64,000 nt of DNA from a virus, in the IMG/VR virus record IMGVR_UViG_3300027969_003844, positions 41,200 to 105,199 of that record; one strand, 5' to 3'. Of this stretch, positions 42,204-49,720 are shown piece after piece. The notes beneath the pieces were generated by a model. The model worked only from the letters and a program-made list of their open reading frames with translations. It ran no database searches and had not been told where the DNA came from. The position numbers and the translations under genes are program-made. Each line of letters opens with the position of its first letter. Positions within the stretch are counted from its first letter, which is position 1.

Positions 42204-42350
42204 TTAAGCCTTTGAAGCTTCCATCATGTCTTTAATAAATTTGAACAGTTTACGTTGTGTGTCAAACACATAGTCTTTTTCTCCTTCCTCTGACTCTACT
42301 GTTAGTAAAAAGCCATTGGCTACCTTGCGAATTTCCATACGTTCAAACAT
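42204..42350 (-). CDS. Conserved small phage protein, 48 aa
   Basis: Too short for many ORF callers. It starts MFERMEIRKVANGFLLTVES and ends KLFKFIKDMMEASKA. GGAG lies 6 nt upstream. The opening recurs in short phage proteins, from memory. It fills the gap between the 74-aa gene and DNA ligase. Confidence 0.65.
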   Translation of the reverse strand: MFERMEIRKVANGFLLTVESEEGEKDYVFDTQRKLFKFIKDMMEASKA

Positions 42351-42389
42351 ATTATTCTCCATTTAAAAATTAATTAACCAGTTTGTTGT

Positions 42390-43706
42390 TTACAACTTCT
42401 CACCAGGTGCAAATCCTCGAAACCCTTTAAAGCGAGGAAATCTTAGGCTGTATGTGCCATCTTGGTTCTGCGTTATAGCATCAGCACGTACTTCAACAAT
42501 TTGACCAATAACACTAGTGCTATCACTCCAAATGCTATCTCTAATGTCATCGCTAAAGCCACTACCAACATTGACGGTGATATCTTTCCCGTCGTCTTGT
42601 CCTGAGCAAACCAATGCTCCAAGTCGTCCCACATTTTTACCTGTCCCTTCTTCAAGATTGGTAACTTCTAACGAAACCTCAATAAAGGGTTTAAGCTTCA
42701 ACCATGCTACACTGCGCTTGCACTCGTAACCAGCCGAAGGATCTTTCAACATAATACCTTCGTATCCACCTGCAATGGCCTGAGCATTGATTTCTCGATA
42801 ACGAGTTTGACCTGCGGCTGTGTCAAGATCAACTAGTTCTTGTCCAACAACTTGAATGTTGGGTGTTTCTTTGGCCCACAAGTCTTTCCATGCCACAAGT
42901 TTTGCACTGCGCTCTGTTTGAGTACGGTTGCTTTTGCCTGCTTCAAAGTCTTTAAGACTTAGAATGTCAAATACATTTAGGACCGCATCCTGTGCTTGTG
43001 CATCACTTTTACGATGTATCTGCTTCATCAAGTCTTGAAAGCTACCGCTCATGATCTCACCGTCAAGTACCATTGGTTCGGAAAAGCAATGTGCAATCTT
43101 TGCAAGTTGCTCTTTGACATGCGGAAAGTTTACCAGCTCTTTACCGTTACGACTATACTGGTCAACGCGACCACCTGGACGCACCACTGTAATAACTCGG
43201 ACACCATCGAGTTTGACTTCAATGAGCTTTTTACCAATCACTTTAGACTCATGGTTCGCGCTATCGTGAGCAAGCTGACAGCTAAAAACAGGTATAGCAT
43301 ATTGCGGGAACTTCTTTTCAGTTACACGATTGACAGTACCTTCGGTAAAGCCAGCTCGCATGTCCTTGGTCAGGATACGCATGTACCAATCATTCCACTC
43401 TGCTTGTGTTGCAACTGCAAGGCAAAGTTCAATTGCTTTCTTTGCGGCGTCACCTGTGAGCCTGCGGGTTGCAAGATCATCTGCAAGTTTTGCAAAGGCT
43501 ACCCAAGGCAACCCTTGACCGTCGGGACCGCTGTGCTTGGGAACCTTCTTGACTCCGAATGTGATCATAGAGTCATAAGCAAGTCGCATGCCTGCAAAGA
43601 ATGTATCGTTACCAGCTTCAGCTTCTGCAAGAACAATAGCTTCTTTATTCAAGCGGCTTGGATGATCTTCTAAACTGCGGATAACTCGATAACATTGTTC
43701 AGACAT
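42390..43706 (-). CDS. ATP-dependent DNA ligase
   Basis: 438 residues, T4-gp30-like size. Motif I is EVKLDGVR with the adenylated Lys at 165. LDGEIMSG is motif III/IIIa, GYEGIMLKDP motif IV and SVAWLKLKP motif V, followed by an OB-fold end. It seals nicks in phage DNA. AAGGAAGT lies upstream of the ATG, and a GC-rich hairpin separates it from the preceding gene. Confidence 0.93.
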   Translation of the reverse strand: MSEQCYRVIRSLEDHPSRLNKEAIVLAEAEAGNDTFFAGMRLAYDSMITFGVKKVPKHSGPDGQGLPWVAFAKLADDLATRRLTGDAAKKAIELCLAVATQAEWNDWYMRILTKDMRAGFTEGTVNRVTEKKFPQYAIPVFSCQLAHDSANHESKVIGKKLIEVKLDGVRVITVVRPGGRVDQYSRNGKELVNFPHVKEQLAKIAHCFSEPMVLDGEIMSGSFQDLMKQIHRKSDAQAQDAVLNVFDILSLKDFEAGKSNRTQTERSAKLVAWKDLWAKETPNIQVVGQELVDLDTAAGQTRYREINAQAIAGGYEGIMLKDPSAGYECKRSVAWLKLKPFIEVSLEVTNLEEGTGKNVGRLGALVCSGQDDGKDITVNVGSGFSDDIRDSIWSDSTSVIGQIVEVRADAITQNQDGTYSLRFPRFKGFRGFAPGEKL

Positions 43707-43729
43707 TGCAACTTCCTTAAAAATTTGTT

Positions 43730-43749
43730 GGGGGCCTTAGCCTGCCCCC
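43730..43749 (-). terminator. GC-rich hairpin, possible terminator
   Basis: GGGGGC and GCCCCC pair around an 8-nt loop after the 96-aa gene. AACAAATTTTT follows on the minus strand, so the U-run is displaced by several bases. Probable weak intrinsic terminator before the ligase gene. Confidence 0.5.
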
Positions 43750-43763
43750 GGTAGGCGTCACGC

Positions 43764-44054
43764 TTAGGCGGCTTTAGTAACAGGGCCGGTCTTAATAAGA
43801 TCAGCCACTTTGCGCTTTGTACGCTTTGCCAATTCCTCGGCAATTGCCATACCAACGGTACCTGGGATATTCTTGGCATGCAAGAACTCAAGGCCTTCGA
43901 TCTTGGTAACTGGCTTGGGCAAGTCATACAACTGAATGTCAGTATGACCGGTTTTAACTAGGGTCTTGATACGTGTCATGTCTGTAGCAAAACGAGCCTT
44001 AGTTTTACCATCCTTAGTAGAATAGCCTGCAACTGTAAACAACTTATCACTCAT
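43764..44054 (-). CDS. Hypothetical phage protein, 96 aa
   Basis: Begins MSDKLFTVAGYSTKDGKTKA and has a basic helical end (EELAKRTKRKVADLIKTG). AGGAG precedes the ATG and a consensus promoter lies 75 nt upstream. Not recognised beyond a general likeness to small phage proteins. Confidence 0.6.
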   Translation of the reverse strand: MSDKLFTVAGYSTKDGKTKARFATDMTRIKTLVKTGHTDIQLYDLPKPVTKIEGLEFLHAKNIPGTVGMAIAEELAKRTKRKVADLIKTGPVTKAA

Positions 44055-44128
44055 AGTATATCTCCTGTGTGAGTGTGATAAACAAGAACCGCTTGTTTGA
44101 CGGATATGAACTTTGTGTCCATATTCTT

Positions 44129-44157
44129 ATTATGCATGAAACGGTTTTGAAAGTCAA
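44129..44157 (-). promoter_or_regulatory. Sigma70-type promoter (TTGACT-17-CATAAT)
   Basis: Minus-strand GGTTGACT, 17-bp spacer, CATAAT. It lies after the stop of the 92-aa gene and drives the 96-aa gene and possibly ligase. Confidence 0.75.
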
Positions 44158-44162
44158 CCATT

Positions 44163-44441
44163 TTATGCAAATTTAACCTGTCCTAATTTGGCCAAAAGAA
44201 ACTGGCCCTTGAAGTCGTCGGGCAATACTGTGGTATCATTTGCATCATTGCCAACAAACTTATAACCCTTATCTCTCTTAGAACGCTCAACCTTGGTAAC
44301 TTCATAAACAGAGCTGTACACCTTGAATGCAAGAGTACCTTTGGTCCGTCCCCAAAAACTCAGGGCACCATCATCAGTTTTAATCCAGCCCCAGATCTTG
44401 TCTGACGAATCTTTATTAAAGTGATACAGTGAGAAGTTCAT
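44163..44441 (-). CDS. Hypothetical protein, possibly WGR-like, 92 aa
   Basis: KIWGWIKTDDGALSFWGRTK, then GTLAFKVYSSVYEVTKVERS and a KGYK segment, resemble a WGR domain, though shorter than usual. WGR domains bind nucleic acid in PARP-type proteins. The ribosome-binding region is poor. It follows the 59-aa gene within one operon. Confidence 0.5.
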   Translation of the reverse strand: MNFSLYHFNKDSSDKIWGWIKTDDGALSFWGRTKGTLAFKVYSSVYEVTKVERSKRDKGYKFVGNDANDTTVLPDDFKGQFLLAKLGQVKFA

Positions 44442-44449
44442 TTACTACC

Positions 44450-44629
44450 TCAGTCTTGATCTTTTGCCGACGATAAAATTCGAATCAACATGTCCACACC
44501 ATCGTTGCTCAATGCAATCAATTGATTGCCAATGGCCAAGGTAACATGTCCATCCAAGGTCTTACCAACCTGGTACACTGGCACAAGATCTGACTCTGTT
44601 TCATTGTTATCGTTGACAGGCTGTAACAT
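44450..44629 (-). CDS. Hypothetical protein, 59 aa
   Basis: Start MLQPVNDNNETESDLVPVYQ has GGAG upstream and overlaps the end of the next gene by 8 nt mod frame; a longer reading was rejected for lack of a site. It is acidic with a helical end (MLIRILSSAKDQD). Not recognised. Confidence 0.5.
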   Translation of the reverse strand: MLQPVNDNNETESDLVPVYQVGKTLDGHVTLAIGNQLIALSNDGVDMLIRILSSAKDQD

Positions 44630-44636
44630 TTTACGG

Positions 44637-45011
44637 TTACTCCGCCAGCGCATACGGCTTATTCCACGAGCCAATGCTCAGGTGCGTATAAAATGCAGTA
44701 TGAAAATAATCAGTCATTGCGTCCGACTCATTAAAGAAAACCTTACCACCTGCACGTCCTGGAGCATTGTGCATGATCTCGTTGATTTCGCTCAACGCCT
44801 TGCAGTCGTTTTCATCTTTCCAATGGTCTTTGATATAGTACTGATTGACTTGAGCGTTGGTGTTGCCTTCAAATTTAGCATTACCCTGCAGGATGGTAAC
44901 GTCAACGCTGAGGCTACCAGCACCCTTACGCACGGAGAATTTCCAATTTGGAAAGCGAACTTTGAGCTCTTCACGGATTGCTTTGACGTCGTTTGCACTA
45001 ATGTAAGCCAT
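44637..45011 (-). CDS. LPD29-like conserved protein, 124 aa
   Basis: MAYISANDVKAIREELKVRF, then NWKFSVRKGAGSLSVDVTIL and NAQVNQYYIKDHW, match a family of phage and plasmid proteins I know as the LPD29 domain. It is beta-alpha in character with no known activity. A perfect -10 and near-perfect -35 lie upstream. Confidence 0.65.
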   Translation of the reverse strand: MAYISANDVKAIREELKVRFPNWKFSVRKGAGSLSVDVTILQGNAKFEGNTNAQVNQYYIKDHWKDENDCKALSEINEIMHNAPGRAGGKVFFNESDAMTDYFHTAFYTHLSIGSWNKPYALAE

Positions 45012-45044
45012 GATGTCGAACCTTTCTTAAGTTTCAATATACGT

Positions 45045-45073
45045 ATTATACCGGAATTTGGTTAAGAAGTCAA
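45045..45073 (-). promoter_or_regulatory. Sigma70-type promoter (TTGACT-17-TATAAT)
   Basis: Minus-strand AAAACGGTTGACT, 17-bp spacer, TATAATACGTATATTG. It overlaps the 3' end of the small membrane-protein gene and drives the LPD29-like gene. Confidence 0.8.
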
Positions 45074-45163
45074 CCGTTTTACAACTGCTTCTACAATTAA
45101 ATATGCAAGCATGATCCAAATTGGTGCAAGCATAACAGCAAAATTAATCAATGCTTGATTCAT
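45062..45163 (-). CDS. Small membrane peptide, 33 aa
   Basis: MNQALINFAVMLAPIWIMLA begins a single hydrophobic segment that continues into YLIVEAVVKR. AAGGCGGTG precedes the ATG by 5 nt, and the gene begins one base after the stop of the upstream gene, supporting translation. Its role is unknown. Its end overlaps the promoter of the next gene. Confidence 0.5.
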   Translation of the reverse strand: MNQALINFAVMLAPIWIMLAYLIVEAVVKRLTS

Positions 45164-45164
45164 A

Positions 45165-45539
45165 TTACACCGCCTTCTTGAAATAACCGTAGGGCAGACC
45201 TACACAATAGCACAGGTACTCGTCGTCACCATTGCTACCTTCTGCTTCGTGAATCCAACGCAGGGCCATAGCACGATCTGTGGCACCCATTTCCATGATG
45301 CTGGTAACACGAACTTCAAATTTTACAATGGCATTGGCCTCAGCTACCAAACGGTCAGCTTCTTCACGTTGGATCACTGCACCCAGGCTTGCAAACTCAT
45401 TTTCAAAGTCTGCCATGGTCCAGCTAGAGGTGTCAATTCCACGTGGACGAACACCGTAGGCATCCTTGTACATGTCCCAGTAGGTGCAAGCGGCTTGCTC
45501 AAGATCTGACATCTCTTCCCAGGTTTTAAATGCTTCCAT
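45165..45539 (-). CDS. Conserved phage protein, 124 aa
   Basis: MEAFKTWEEMSDLEQAACTY, then WDMYKDAYGVRPRGIDTSSW and TMADFENEFASLG, is a pattern I recognise from small phage and plasmid proteins of unknown role. AAGGAG precedes the ATG. It has a consensus promoter directly upstream. Confidence 0.7.
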   Translation of the reverse strand: MEAFKTWEEMSDLEQAACTYWDMYKDAYGVRPRGIDTSSWTMADFENEFASLGAVIQREEADRLVAEANAIVKFEVRVTSIMEMGATDRAMALRWIHEAEGSNGDDEYLCYCVGLPYGYFKKAV

Positions 45540-45570
45540 CGTGTGCTCCTTATTGCTTAACATACTATGT

Positions 45571-45599
45571 ATTATAGGCTCAAATGCCCGTTTGGTCAA
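45571..45599 (-). promoter_or_regulatory. Sigma70-type promoter (TTGACC-17-TATAAT)
   Basis: Minus-strand AAAAACGGTTGACC, 17-bp spacer, TATAATACATAG. Nearly identical in layout to the promoter 545 bp to the right. Confidence 0.8.
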
Positions 45600-45647
45600 C
45601 CGTTTTTTGGCCTAATTTTGAATTATTTTTGTTGTATTTTTGCAACA

Positions 45648-45815
45648 TTAAGCAAAAAACTTAGTACCTTCTGCTAATACAACCTTATACGCTTCCATGG
45701 TTTTTTGTGTTTGGGCCAGTGGGCTTTTTTGAATAAACTGCATCATTTCCAAAAAGCCCAAACCCAGGAAATCTGCGTCTTTTTGGATCTGCTTGATTGC
45801 TGTAGTAATTTTCAT
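45648..45815 (-). CDS. Hypothetical small protein, 55 aa
   Basis: Starts MKITTAIKQIQKDADFLGLG and ends VVLAEGTKFFA. It is helical and not recognised. The ribosome-binding site is weak (AGAG). It lies 12 nt after the 85-aa gene, so it is translated from the same mRNA. It ends just before a short GTTG/CAAC inverted repeat. Confidence 0.5.
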   Translation of the reverse strand: MKITTAIKQIQKDADFLGLGFLEMMQFIQKSPLAQTQKTMEAYKVVLAEGTKFFA

Positions 45816-45827
45816 ATCAACTCTTGA

Positions 45828-46085
45828 TTAAGCAAATTCATAAAATTTAACGGATGGGTCTAACTTTTGTAATTCACGTGCGGCTCGTGTCAATTCATTG
45901 TAACGTGATTGAACCAGGCTACGTGGCAGTTCACCGTCGCAAGTCAAATTCTCAGGACTCAGGTCTGAGTCAATTGAATTAGCAATGCGTTGACGGTCAG
46001 TGGCATTGTCCAAAGTAAGTTCTTTGGCACCAAAGATTGTACCATAAGCGTTTTTGCGAACCAAGTATGTTTTTAATGCTGACAT
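45828..46085 (-). CDS. Hypothetical protein, 85 aa
   Basis: MSALKTYLVRKNAYGTIFGA begins at an ATG with AGAGG upstream; an upstream start adds eight residues without a site. The protein is basic at the start and ends KLDPSVKFYEFA. Not recognised. It has its own promoter. Confidence 0.6.
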   Translation of the reverse strand: MSALKTYLVRKNAYGTIFGAKELTLDNATDRQRIANSIDSDLSPENLTCDGELPRSLVQSRYNELTRAARELQKLDPSVKFYEFA

Positions 46086-46115
46086 TTTGAACCTCTTTTT
46101 GCTGAACATGTGTAT

Positions 46116-46144
46116 ATTATAGGTTCAAAAGTCCGTTTGGTCAA
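46116..46144 (-). promoter_or_regulatory. Sigma70-type promoter (TTGACC-17-TATAAT)
   Basis: Minus-strand AAAAAAACGGTTGACC, 17-bp spacer, TATAATATACAC. It lies directly downstream of an intrinsic terminator. Confidence 0.8.
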
Positions 46145-46169
46145 CCGTTTTTTTGGTATTTTTGTCAAA

Positions 46170-46197
46170 AAAAGTGTTGTATTTGTACAACACTTTT
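46170..46197 (-). terminator. Intrinsic terminator
   Basis: A 12-bp perfect stem AAAAGTGTTGTA/TACAACACTTTT with a 4-nt loop, followed on the minus strand by more T residues. It ends the 92-aa gene's transcript and is followed within 26 nt by the -35 of the next promoter. Confidence 0.7.
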
Positions 46198-46210
46198 GAT
46201 TTTTATAATA

Positions 46211-46489
46211 TTATTTGCTTAAACGTTCTAACGTAAGAATTTGGGCCAAGGCGTCTGCCAAATCCTCATCAGGGGTAACAACATGCAAGGAATTTATATT
46301 GCGATCATTACGCGAATCGTACTTTTTAACTTGAATGATTTGCCCACCACTTGCATTGGTTACAGAAAAATGAATGGAGTTTTCAGAATTAATATCATTG
46401 GCATCGCGGTCAACATATACTGCCGTGGATGATTCTAAATCATCATCATTGAACAACCAATTTTTAATTTTGTGTTTAATCCATCTCAT
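46211..46489 (-). CDS. Hypothetical protein, 92 aa
   Basis: MRWIKHKIKNWLFNDDDLES starts with AAAGGATATAAC upstream. A basic, amphipathic N-terminal helix precedes an acidic segment and a beta-rich middle (SIHFSVTNASGGQIIQVKKY). Not recognised. It is 1 nt from the upstream gene and ends at an intrinsic terminator. Confidence 0.55.
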   Translation of the reverse strand: MRWIKHKIKNWLFNDDDLESSTAVYVDRDANDINSENSIHFSVTNASGGQIIQVKKYDSRNDRNINSLHVVTPDEDLADALAQILTLERLSK

Positions 46490-46490
46490 G

Positions 46491-46754
46491 TTATATCCTT
46501 TGTTGATGAGTTTCTTTTTGCGAGTCTTGTTCAATGACCCAGCAATTCCTGGTGTTGGATACGGCATCGGCCTCATTACCCTGGACAAGGTTGCTCCACT
46601 CATTGTACTCTGCTTGGTATTGTATCCACCTTGCATAATCTATCCTTACGTCAATATTATAATATTCTAAGTTTAATCCAACTTCTCGAAGCAACAGCAC
46701 ATCCATGTTATTGGTTATTTTACTCAAAGCAGGGAACTCTTGTGAATATGGCAT
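46491..46754 (-). CDS. Hypothetical protein, 87 aa
   Basis: MPYSQEFPALSKITNNMDVL has AGGAAATTG upstream of its ATG. It is helical and rich in Tyr, Trp and Asn (DYARWIQYQAEYNEWSNLVQ). Not recognised. Confidence 0.55.
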   Translation of the reverse strand: MPYSQEFPALSKITNNMDVLLLREVGLNLEYYNIDVRIDYARWIQYQAEYNEWSNLVQGNEADAVSNTRNCWVIEQDSQKETHQQRI

Positions 46755-46784
46755 CAATTTCCTATTTGTATATTATATGTGCTA

Positions 46785-47006
46785 TCAGTGATAAAGTAAA
46801 CCAATAATGTACACTGTTACACAAAATAAATTCAATGTCCATAGACTTGGTTGTTTCCAAAGTAAACCTACCGCAGTCCACATACAACTACCAAGTAGGA
46901 ACAGTATCTTGTTTAAAGGCACAACGTCAAATGCATTTGCCAATGTTGCTAAAACAATAATTGCTGTAGCAGTCCACTTTAAGTAAAAGTCTAAATTTCG
47001 AGCCAT
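46785..47006 (-). CDS. DUF6552-like membrane protein, 73 aa
   Basis: Three hydrophobic segments: WTATAIIVLATLANAF, ILFLLGSCMWTAVGLLW and LNLFCVTVYIIGLLY. The layout resembles the small phage membrane family I know as DUF6552. It overlaps the SleB gene by 16 nt, so it could have a holin-like or lysis-linked role, but that is inference. Confidence 0.5.
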   Translation of the reverse strand: MARNLDFYLKWTATAIIVLATLANAFDVVPLNKILFLLGSCMWTAVGLLWKQPSLWTLNLFCVTVYIIGLLYH

Positions 47007-47545
47007 GAGTTCCGTGCCTTAGAGTAAAATATGTGACGTCCAATTTGGGTAATCTTTGCATTGGCATCTGCCCAATGTGGATCTTTAATATAGTCAGCAT
47101 GATAAAACAAACTTTTATCTAAGCTTTCTACGCGATAGCCGTGTATAATATCCCAGGCAATACTTTCGCTTTCGGCATACAACGCAGAATTGGGCTTAGG
47201 AAGCTTCTTTTTTAATGTCCAGGAAAATTGTGCTTTAGAATATACCACATCACATATATTCTTACCCCAATATCCGGTCTTCAAACGATTTAAGGTAATG
47301 TGACCAACAGCATATTTGCCAACTCTGTCTTCAACACCTGCTTCGTAATAAATGTTTTTGGCCAAACATTCAAGCTCTTTGTGATCGTATTTTACAGTTT
47401 CAGTTGTCTTGACCACGCGATTCAAGTCTTCAACTTTGTTATTCAGTGACGAAACAGTTTCTTCAATATTTGAAAGCTTGGTTTCGAGCCGAACCATAAA
47501 AACTATAAATGTGGTACATGCTACTCCTATTAGGAACTTGTTCAT
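46991..47545 (-). CDS. SleB/CwlJ-family cell wall hydrolase (endolysin candidate 2)
   Basis: 184 residues. An N-terminal membrane segment (FLIGVACTTFIVFMV) and a heptad-rich stretch (KLSNIEETVSSLNNKVEDLN) precede the Hydrolase_2 domain: LECLAKNIYYEAGVEDRVG with the catalytic Glu, AVGHITLNRL, CDVVYSKAQFSW, SLFYHADYI. AGGAGGTAACC is a near-perfect ribosome-binding site. With the small membrane protein downstream it forms a plausible lysis pair. It is clearly diverged from the first SleB gene. Confidence 0.85.
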   Translation of the reverse strand: MNKFLIGVACTTFIVFMVRLETKLSNIEETVSSLNNKVEDLNRVVKTTETVKYDHKELECLAKNIYYEAGVEDRVGKYAVGHITLNRLKTGYWGKNICDVVYSKAQFSWTLKKKLPKPNSALYAESESIAWDIIHGYRVESLDKSLFYHADYIKDPHWADANAKITQIGRHIFYSKARNSWLEI

Positions 47546-47579
47546 TGGTTACCTCCTGGTAATGGTTAACAATGAACAT

Positions 47580-47608
47580 AGTATACCTTATAACAAGTAA
47601 AAGGTCAA
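47580..47608 (-). promoter_or_regulatory. Promoter TTGACC-17-TATACT
   Basis: Minus-strand GGTTGACC, 17-bp spacer, TATACT. It drives the second SleB gene and the small membrane gene. Confidence 0.75.
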
Positions 47609-47609
47609 C

Positions 47610-48614
47610 CTAAAAGATTTCTATAAGGTTCTCTTTAAAGATAGTCCAGCAATTGGTCCAGGTCCAATGCTGACTTTGTTTTTCTACAACTTGGCGATCC
47701 AGCTTTAATGCTTCTTGAACCGCAGTTTGAAGATTAGTGTGCATATAACCTGTTACATCTTGTTCTAATATATCAATTGGTCCTGGCACTGGATACGCGG
47801 CCACTGGTGTGCCAACTGCAAGTGATTCAATAATGACTACGCCAAATGTATCATTCACGCTGGGAAATACAAATACATCAGCATTGGCAAAATATGTAGC
47901 AAGTTCTTTACCTGTTTTTGACCCAAGGAATTGCACATCTGGATAACGCTTTTCTAGTTCAGGTCTATATGGACCGTCACCTATTATAATCTTTACAGCG
48001 CCTGGAATATTAATATTGCAAAAATCATCTAGTCCTTTTTCTTTGCTGACACGACCAACGTTAAGTAGATAAATTTTACCAACTTCCGAGTAGTCGTGAC
48101 GTAGACTGCTTTTAAAAATATTTCTGTCAACCCCGCGTGTCCATGGAATAATATCTGAACGGAATCCATGTTCCTGCAATTCATTGACCATGGTCTGGGT
48201 TGTTGTTAGTACTCGTCCGCTGTGTTTATGAAACCAACGCACATACCAATAAGTCCACGATTCCGGAATATGATAAATCTTTTTCATGAATTCCGGAAAT
48301 TTGGTATGATAGCTGGTGTTGTATTTCCAACCCCTACGATCTAACCAGCAACGTGCCGCAAAGCCAAGCGGCCCTTCTGTTGCAATATGAATATGATCTG
48401 CATCAGCTTCTTGAATCCGTTTACCAATGTTCCATGGAAGTGAAAGCTTGACCTCAGGATACCCAGGAGCATCAATATAATTAAAGAGCCCGGGATGAAT
48501 ATAAACAAAAGTACACCCATCATTGTTAGCAATGATTTCCAGGTTCTTAAAGGTTGTAACGACACCATTTATTTGATCCAATAAATTATCAGTGATAATA
48601 AGAATACGTTTCAT
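47610..48614 (-). CDS. GT4-family glycosyltransferase
   Basis: 334 residues. The GT-B fold starts KRILIITDNLLDQINGVVTT with the typical N-GV motif. The C-terminal half has LLNVGRVSKEKGLDDF, IIIGDGPYRPELEKRYP, FLGSKTGKELATYFANADVF, and FPSVNDTFGVVIIESLAVGT with the nucleotide-binding E-x7-E. It resembles mannosyl/glucosyltransferases acting on lipids. It lies 21 nt after an LpxH-like gene, a pairing also seen in bacterial lipid-glycosylation loci, by memory. Confidence 0.9.
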   Translation of the reverse strand: MKRILIITDNLLDQINGVVTTFKNLEIIANNDGCTFVYIHPGLFNYIDAPGYPEVKLSLPWNIGKRIQEADADHIHIATEGPLGFAARCWLDRRGWKYNTSYHTKFPEFMKKIYHIPESWTYWYVRWFHKHSGRVLTTTQTMVNELQEHGFRSDIIPWTRGVDRNIFKSSLRHDYSEVGKIYLLNVGRVSKEKGLDDFCNINIPGAVKIIIGDGPYRPELEKRYPDVQFLGSKTGKELATYFANADVFVFPSVNDTFGVVIIESLAVGTPVAAYPVPGPIDILEQDVTGYMHTNLQTAVQEALKLDRQVVEKQSQHWTWTNCWTIFKENLIEIF

Positions 48615-48635
48615 ATACACTACTTAATAGTAGTA

Positions 48636-49391
48636 CTATTTTATAGTAGTCCAATTGACAATTTCCCAGGTACCATCATGATGTTCAACTAATGCACTCA
48701 TTGATTCAACCCAATCACCATCGTTCATGTAAGTGATGCCATTGATTTCTTTTATTTCTGCGTGGTGAATATGCCCGCAGATGACTCCATCAAAGTTTCT
48801 TTTCTTTGCATAATCGGTGATTGTGAGTTCAAATTTAAAAACAAAATCAACTGCTTTCTTGACCTTGTGTTTAAGAAATTGACTTAAACTCCAGTAACCA
48901 AATCCCATACGATGACGTATCCAATTGAACCTGCTGTTGACAGATAAAATAAAGTCATAGGCCTTATCTCCTAAGAACGCTAACCAAGGAGCAATTCTAG
49001 TAACACCGTCGAATAAATCGCCATGCGTTACCAAATACTTCTTACCATCTAATCCAAAGTGAGTTGTTTGATTACAAAGCTCAACAAGTCCAAAACTAAC
49101 TCCGTATGGTATCATTGGGCGCAAGAATTCATCATGATTGCCTGCTATGTAAACTACTCTGGTTTTATTCTTCTTGGCAAGACCCAAAATACGTCTAATG
49201 GCAGTTGTATGAGACTGCCTCCATTTTAATTTATTTTGTTGTATTTTCCAAGCGTCGATGATATCGCCTACCAGATACAAGGTGTCTGCGGTGTTGTGTT
49301 TAAGAAAATTATCAAGCTCCTCGGCCTTGCAATCTTTGGTTCCAAAATGGATATCACTTATAAAAATTGAACGGTAGGTTTTAGCTTTCAT
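48636..49391 (-). CDS. LpxH-like calcineurin metallophosphoesterase
   Basis: 251 residues. All metallophosphoesterase motifs are intact: IFISDIHFGTK, LVGDIIDAW, YIAGNHDE, VTHGDLFD and CGHIHHAE. The arrangement is of the UDP-2,3-diacylglucosamine diphosphatase superfamily. With the adjacent glycosyltransferase it suggests modification of host lipid or lipid A. A box AATAAATA ends 4 nt before the start codon and no ribosome-binding site is seen, so a leaderless start is possible. Confidence 0.88.
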   Translation of the reverse strand: MKAKTYRSIFISDIHFGTKDCKAEELDNFLKHNTADTLYLVGDIIDAWKIQQNKLKWRQSHTTAIRRILGLAKKNKTRVVYIAGNHDEFLRPMIPYGVSFGLVELCNQTTHFGLDGKKYLVTHGDLFDGVTRIAPWLAFLGDKAYDFILSVNSRFNWIRHRMGFGYWSLSQFLKHKVKKAVDFVFKFELTITDYAKKRNFDGVICGHIHHAEIKEINGITYMNDGDWVESMSALVEHHDGTWEIVNWTTIK

Positions 49392-49416
49392 ACACTATTT
49401 ATTGTGCCTCTAAGAG

Positions 49417-49439
49417 AAGAGGAGCATAATGCTCCTCTT
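49417..49439 (-). other. Palindromic hairpin, possible terminator
   Basis: AAGAGGAGCAT and ATGCTCCTCTT are inverted around one base, giving an 11-bp arm. The minus strand shows CTCTT but no long U-run afterwards. It separates the 52-aa gene from the LpxH-like gene. Confidence 0.45.
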
Positions 49440-49456
49440 TCAGCCTGTGTATAATA

Positions 49457-49615
49457 TTAAATATTTACAACGGTCCAGCGGGGCGTAAATGGCTTACCTT
49501 CGGCCTTGCGTTTTGCAATTTTTGCAAATTCTTCCCTGCGAAGCTGTGCTTGTTTTTCAACATCGTGCTCCATACAGGCCTTGTATAACGCCATTACTAA
49601 CTTTTTCTGTTTCAT
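49457..49615 (-). CDS. Conserved small phage protein, 52 aa
   Basis: Starts [20 protein letters not shown] and ends [25 protein letters not shown] precedes the ATG. The ending 'F..RWTVV' recurs in short phage proteins, from memory. It is highly charged and helical. It occupies most of the 330-bp gap between two larger genes. Confidence 0.65.
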   Translation of the reverse strand: MKQKKLVMALYKACMEHDVEKQAQLRREEFAKIAKRKAEGKPFTPRWTVVNI

Positions 49616-49720
49616 AATAGTTCCTCCGACTAATCTGGCATAATTATTATGCTAGTCAATTACTTATTAAAAATACAATAAAAAACAAGTACCTTAGTTG
49701 TACTCGACGAACCACTACAT

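Noticed and set aside
42996-43673. Long plus-strand open frame opposite DNA ligase
   Set aside because: It lies entirely antisense to a well-supported ligase gene, is Cys- and His-rich in a random manner, and has no ribosome-binding site or family likeness.
44526-45065. 179-codon plus-strand open frame
   Set aside because: It is antisense to two conserved small phage genes and to a consensus minus-strand promoter; composition is non-coding in character.
49417-49439. Palindromic AAGAGGAGCAT/ATGCTCCTCTT as a confirmed terminator
   Set aside because: No adequate U-run follows on the minus strand; listed only as a hairpin.
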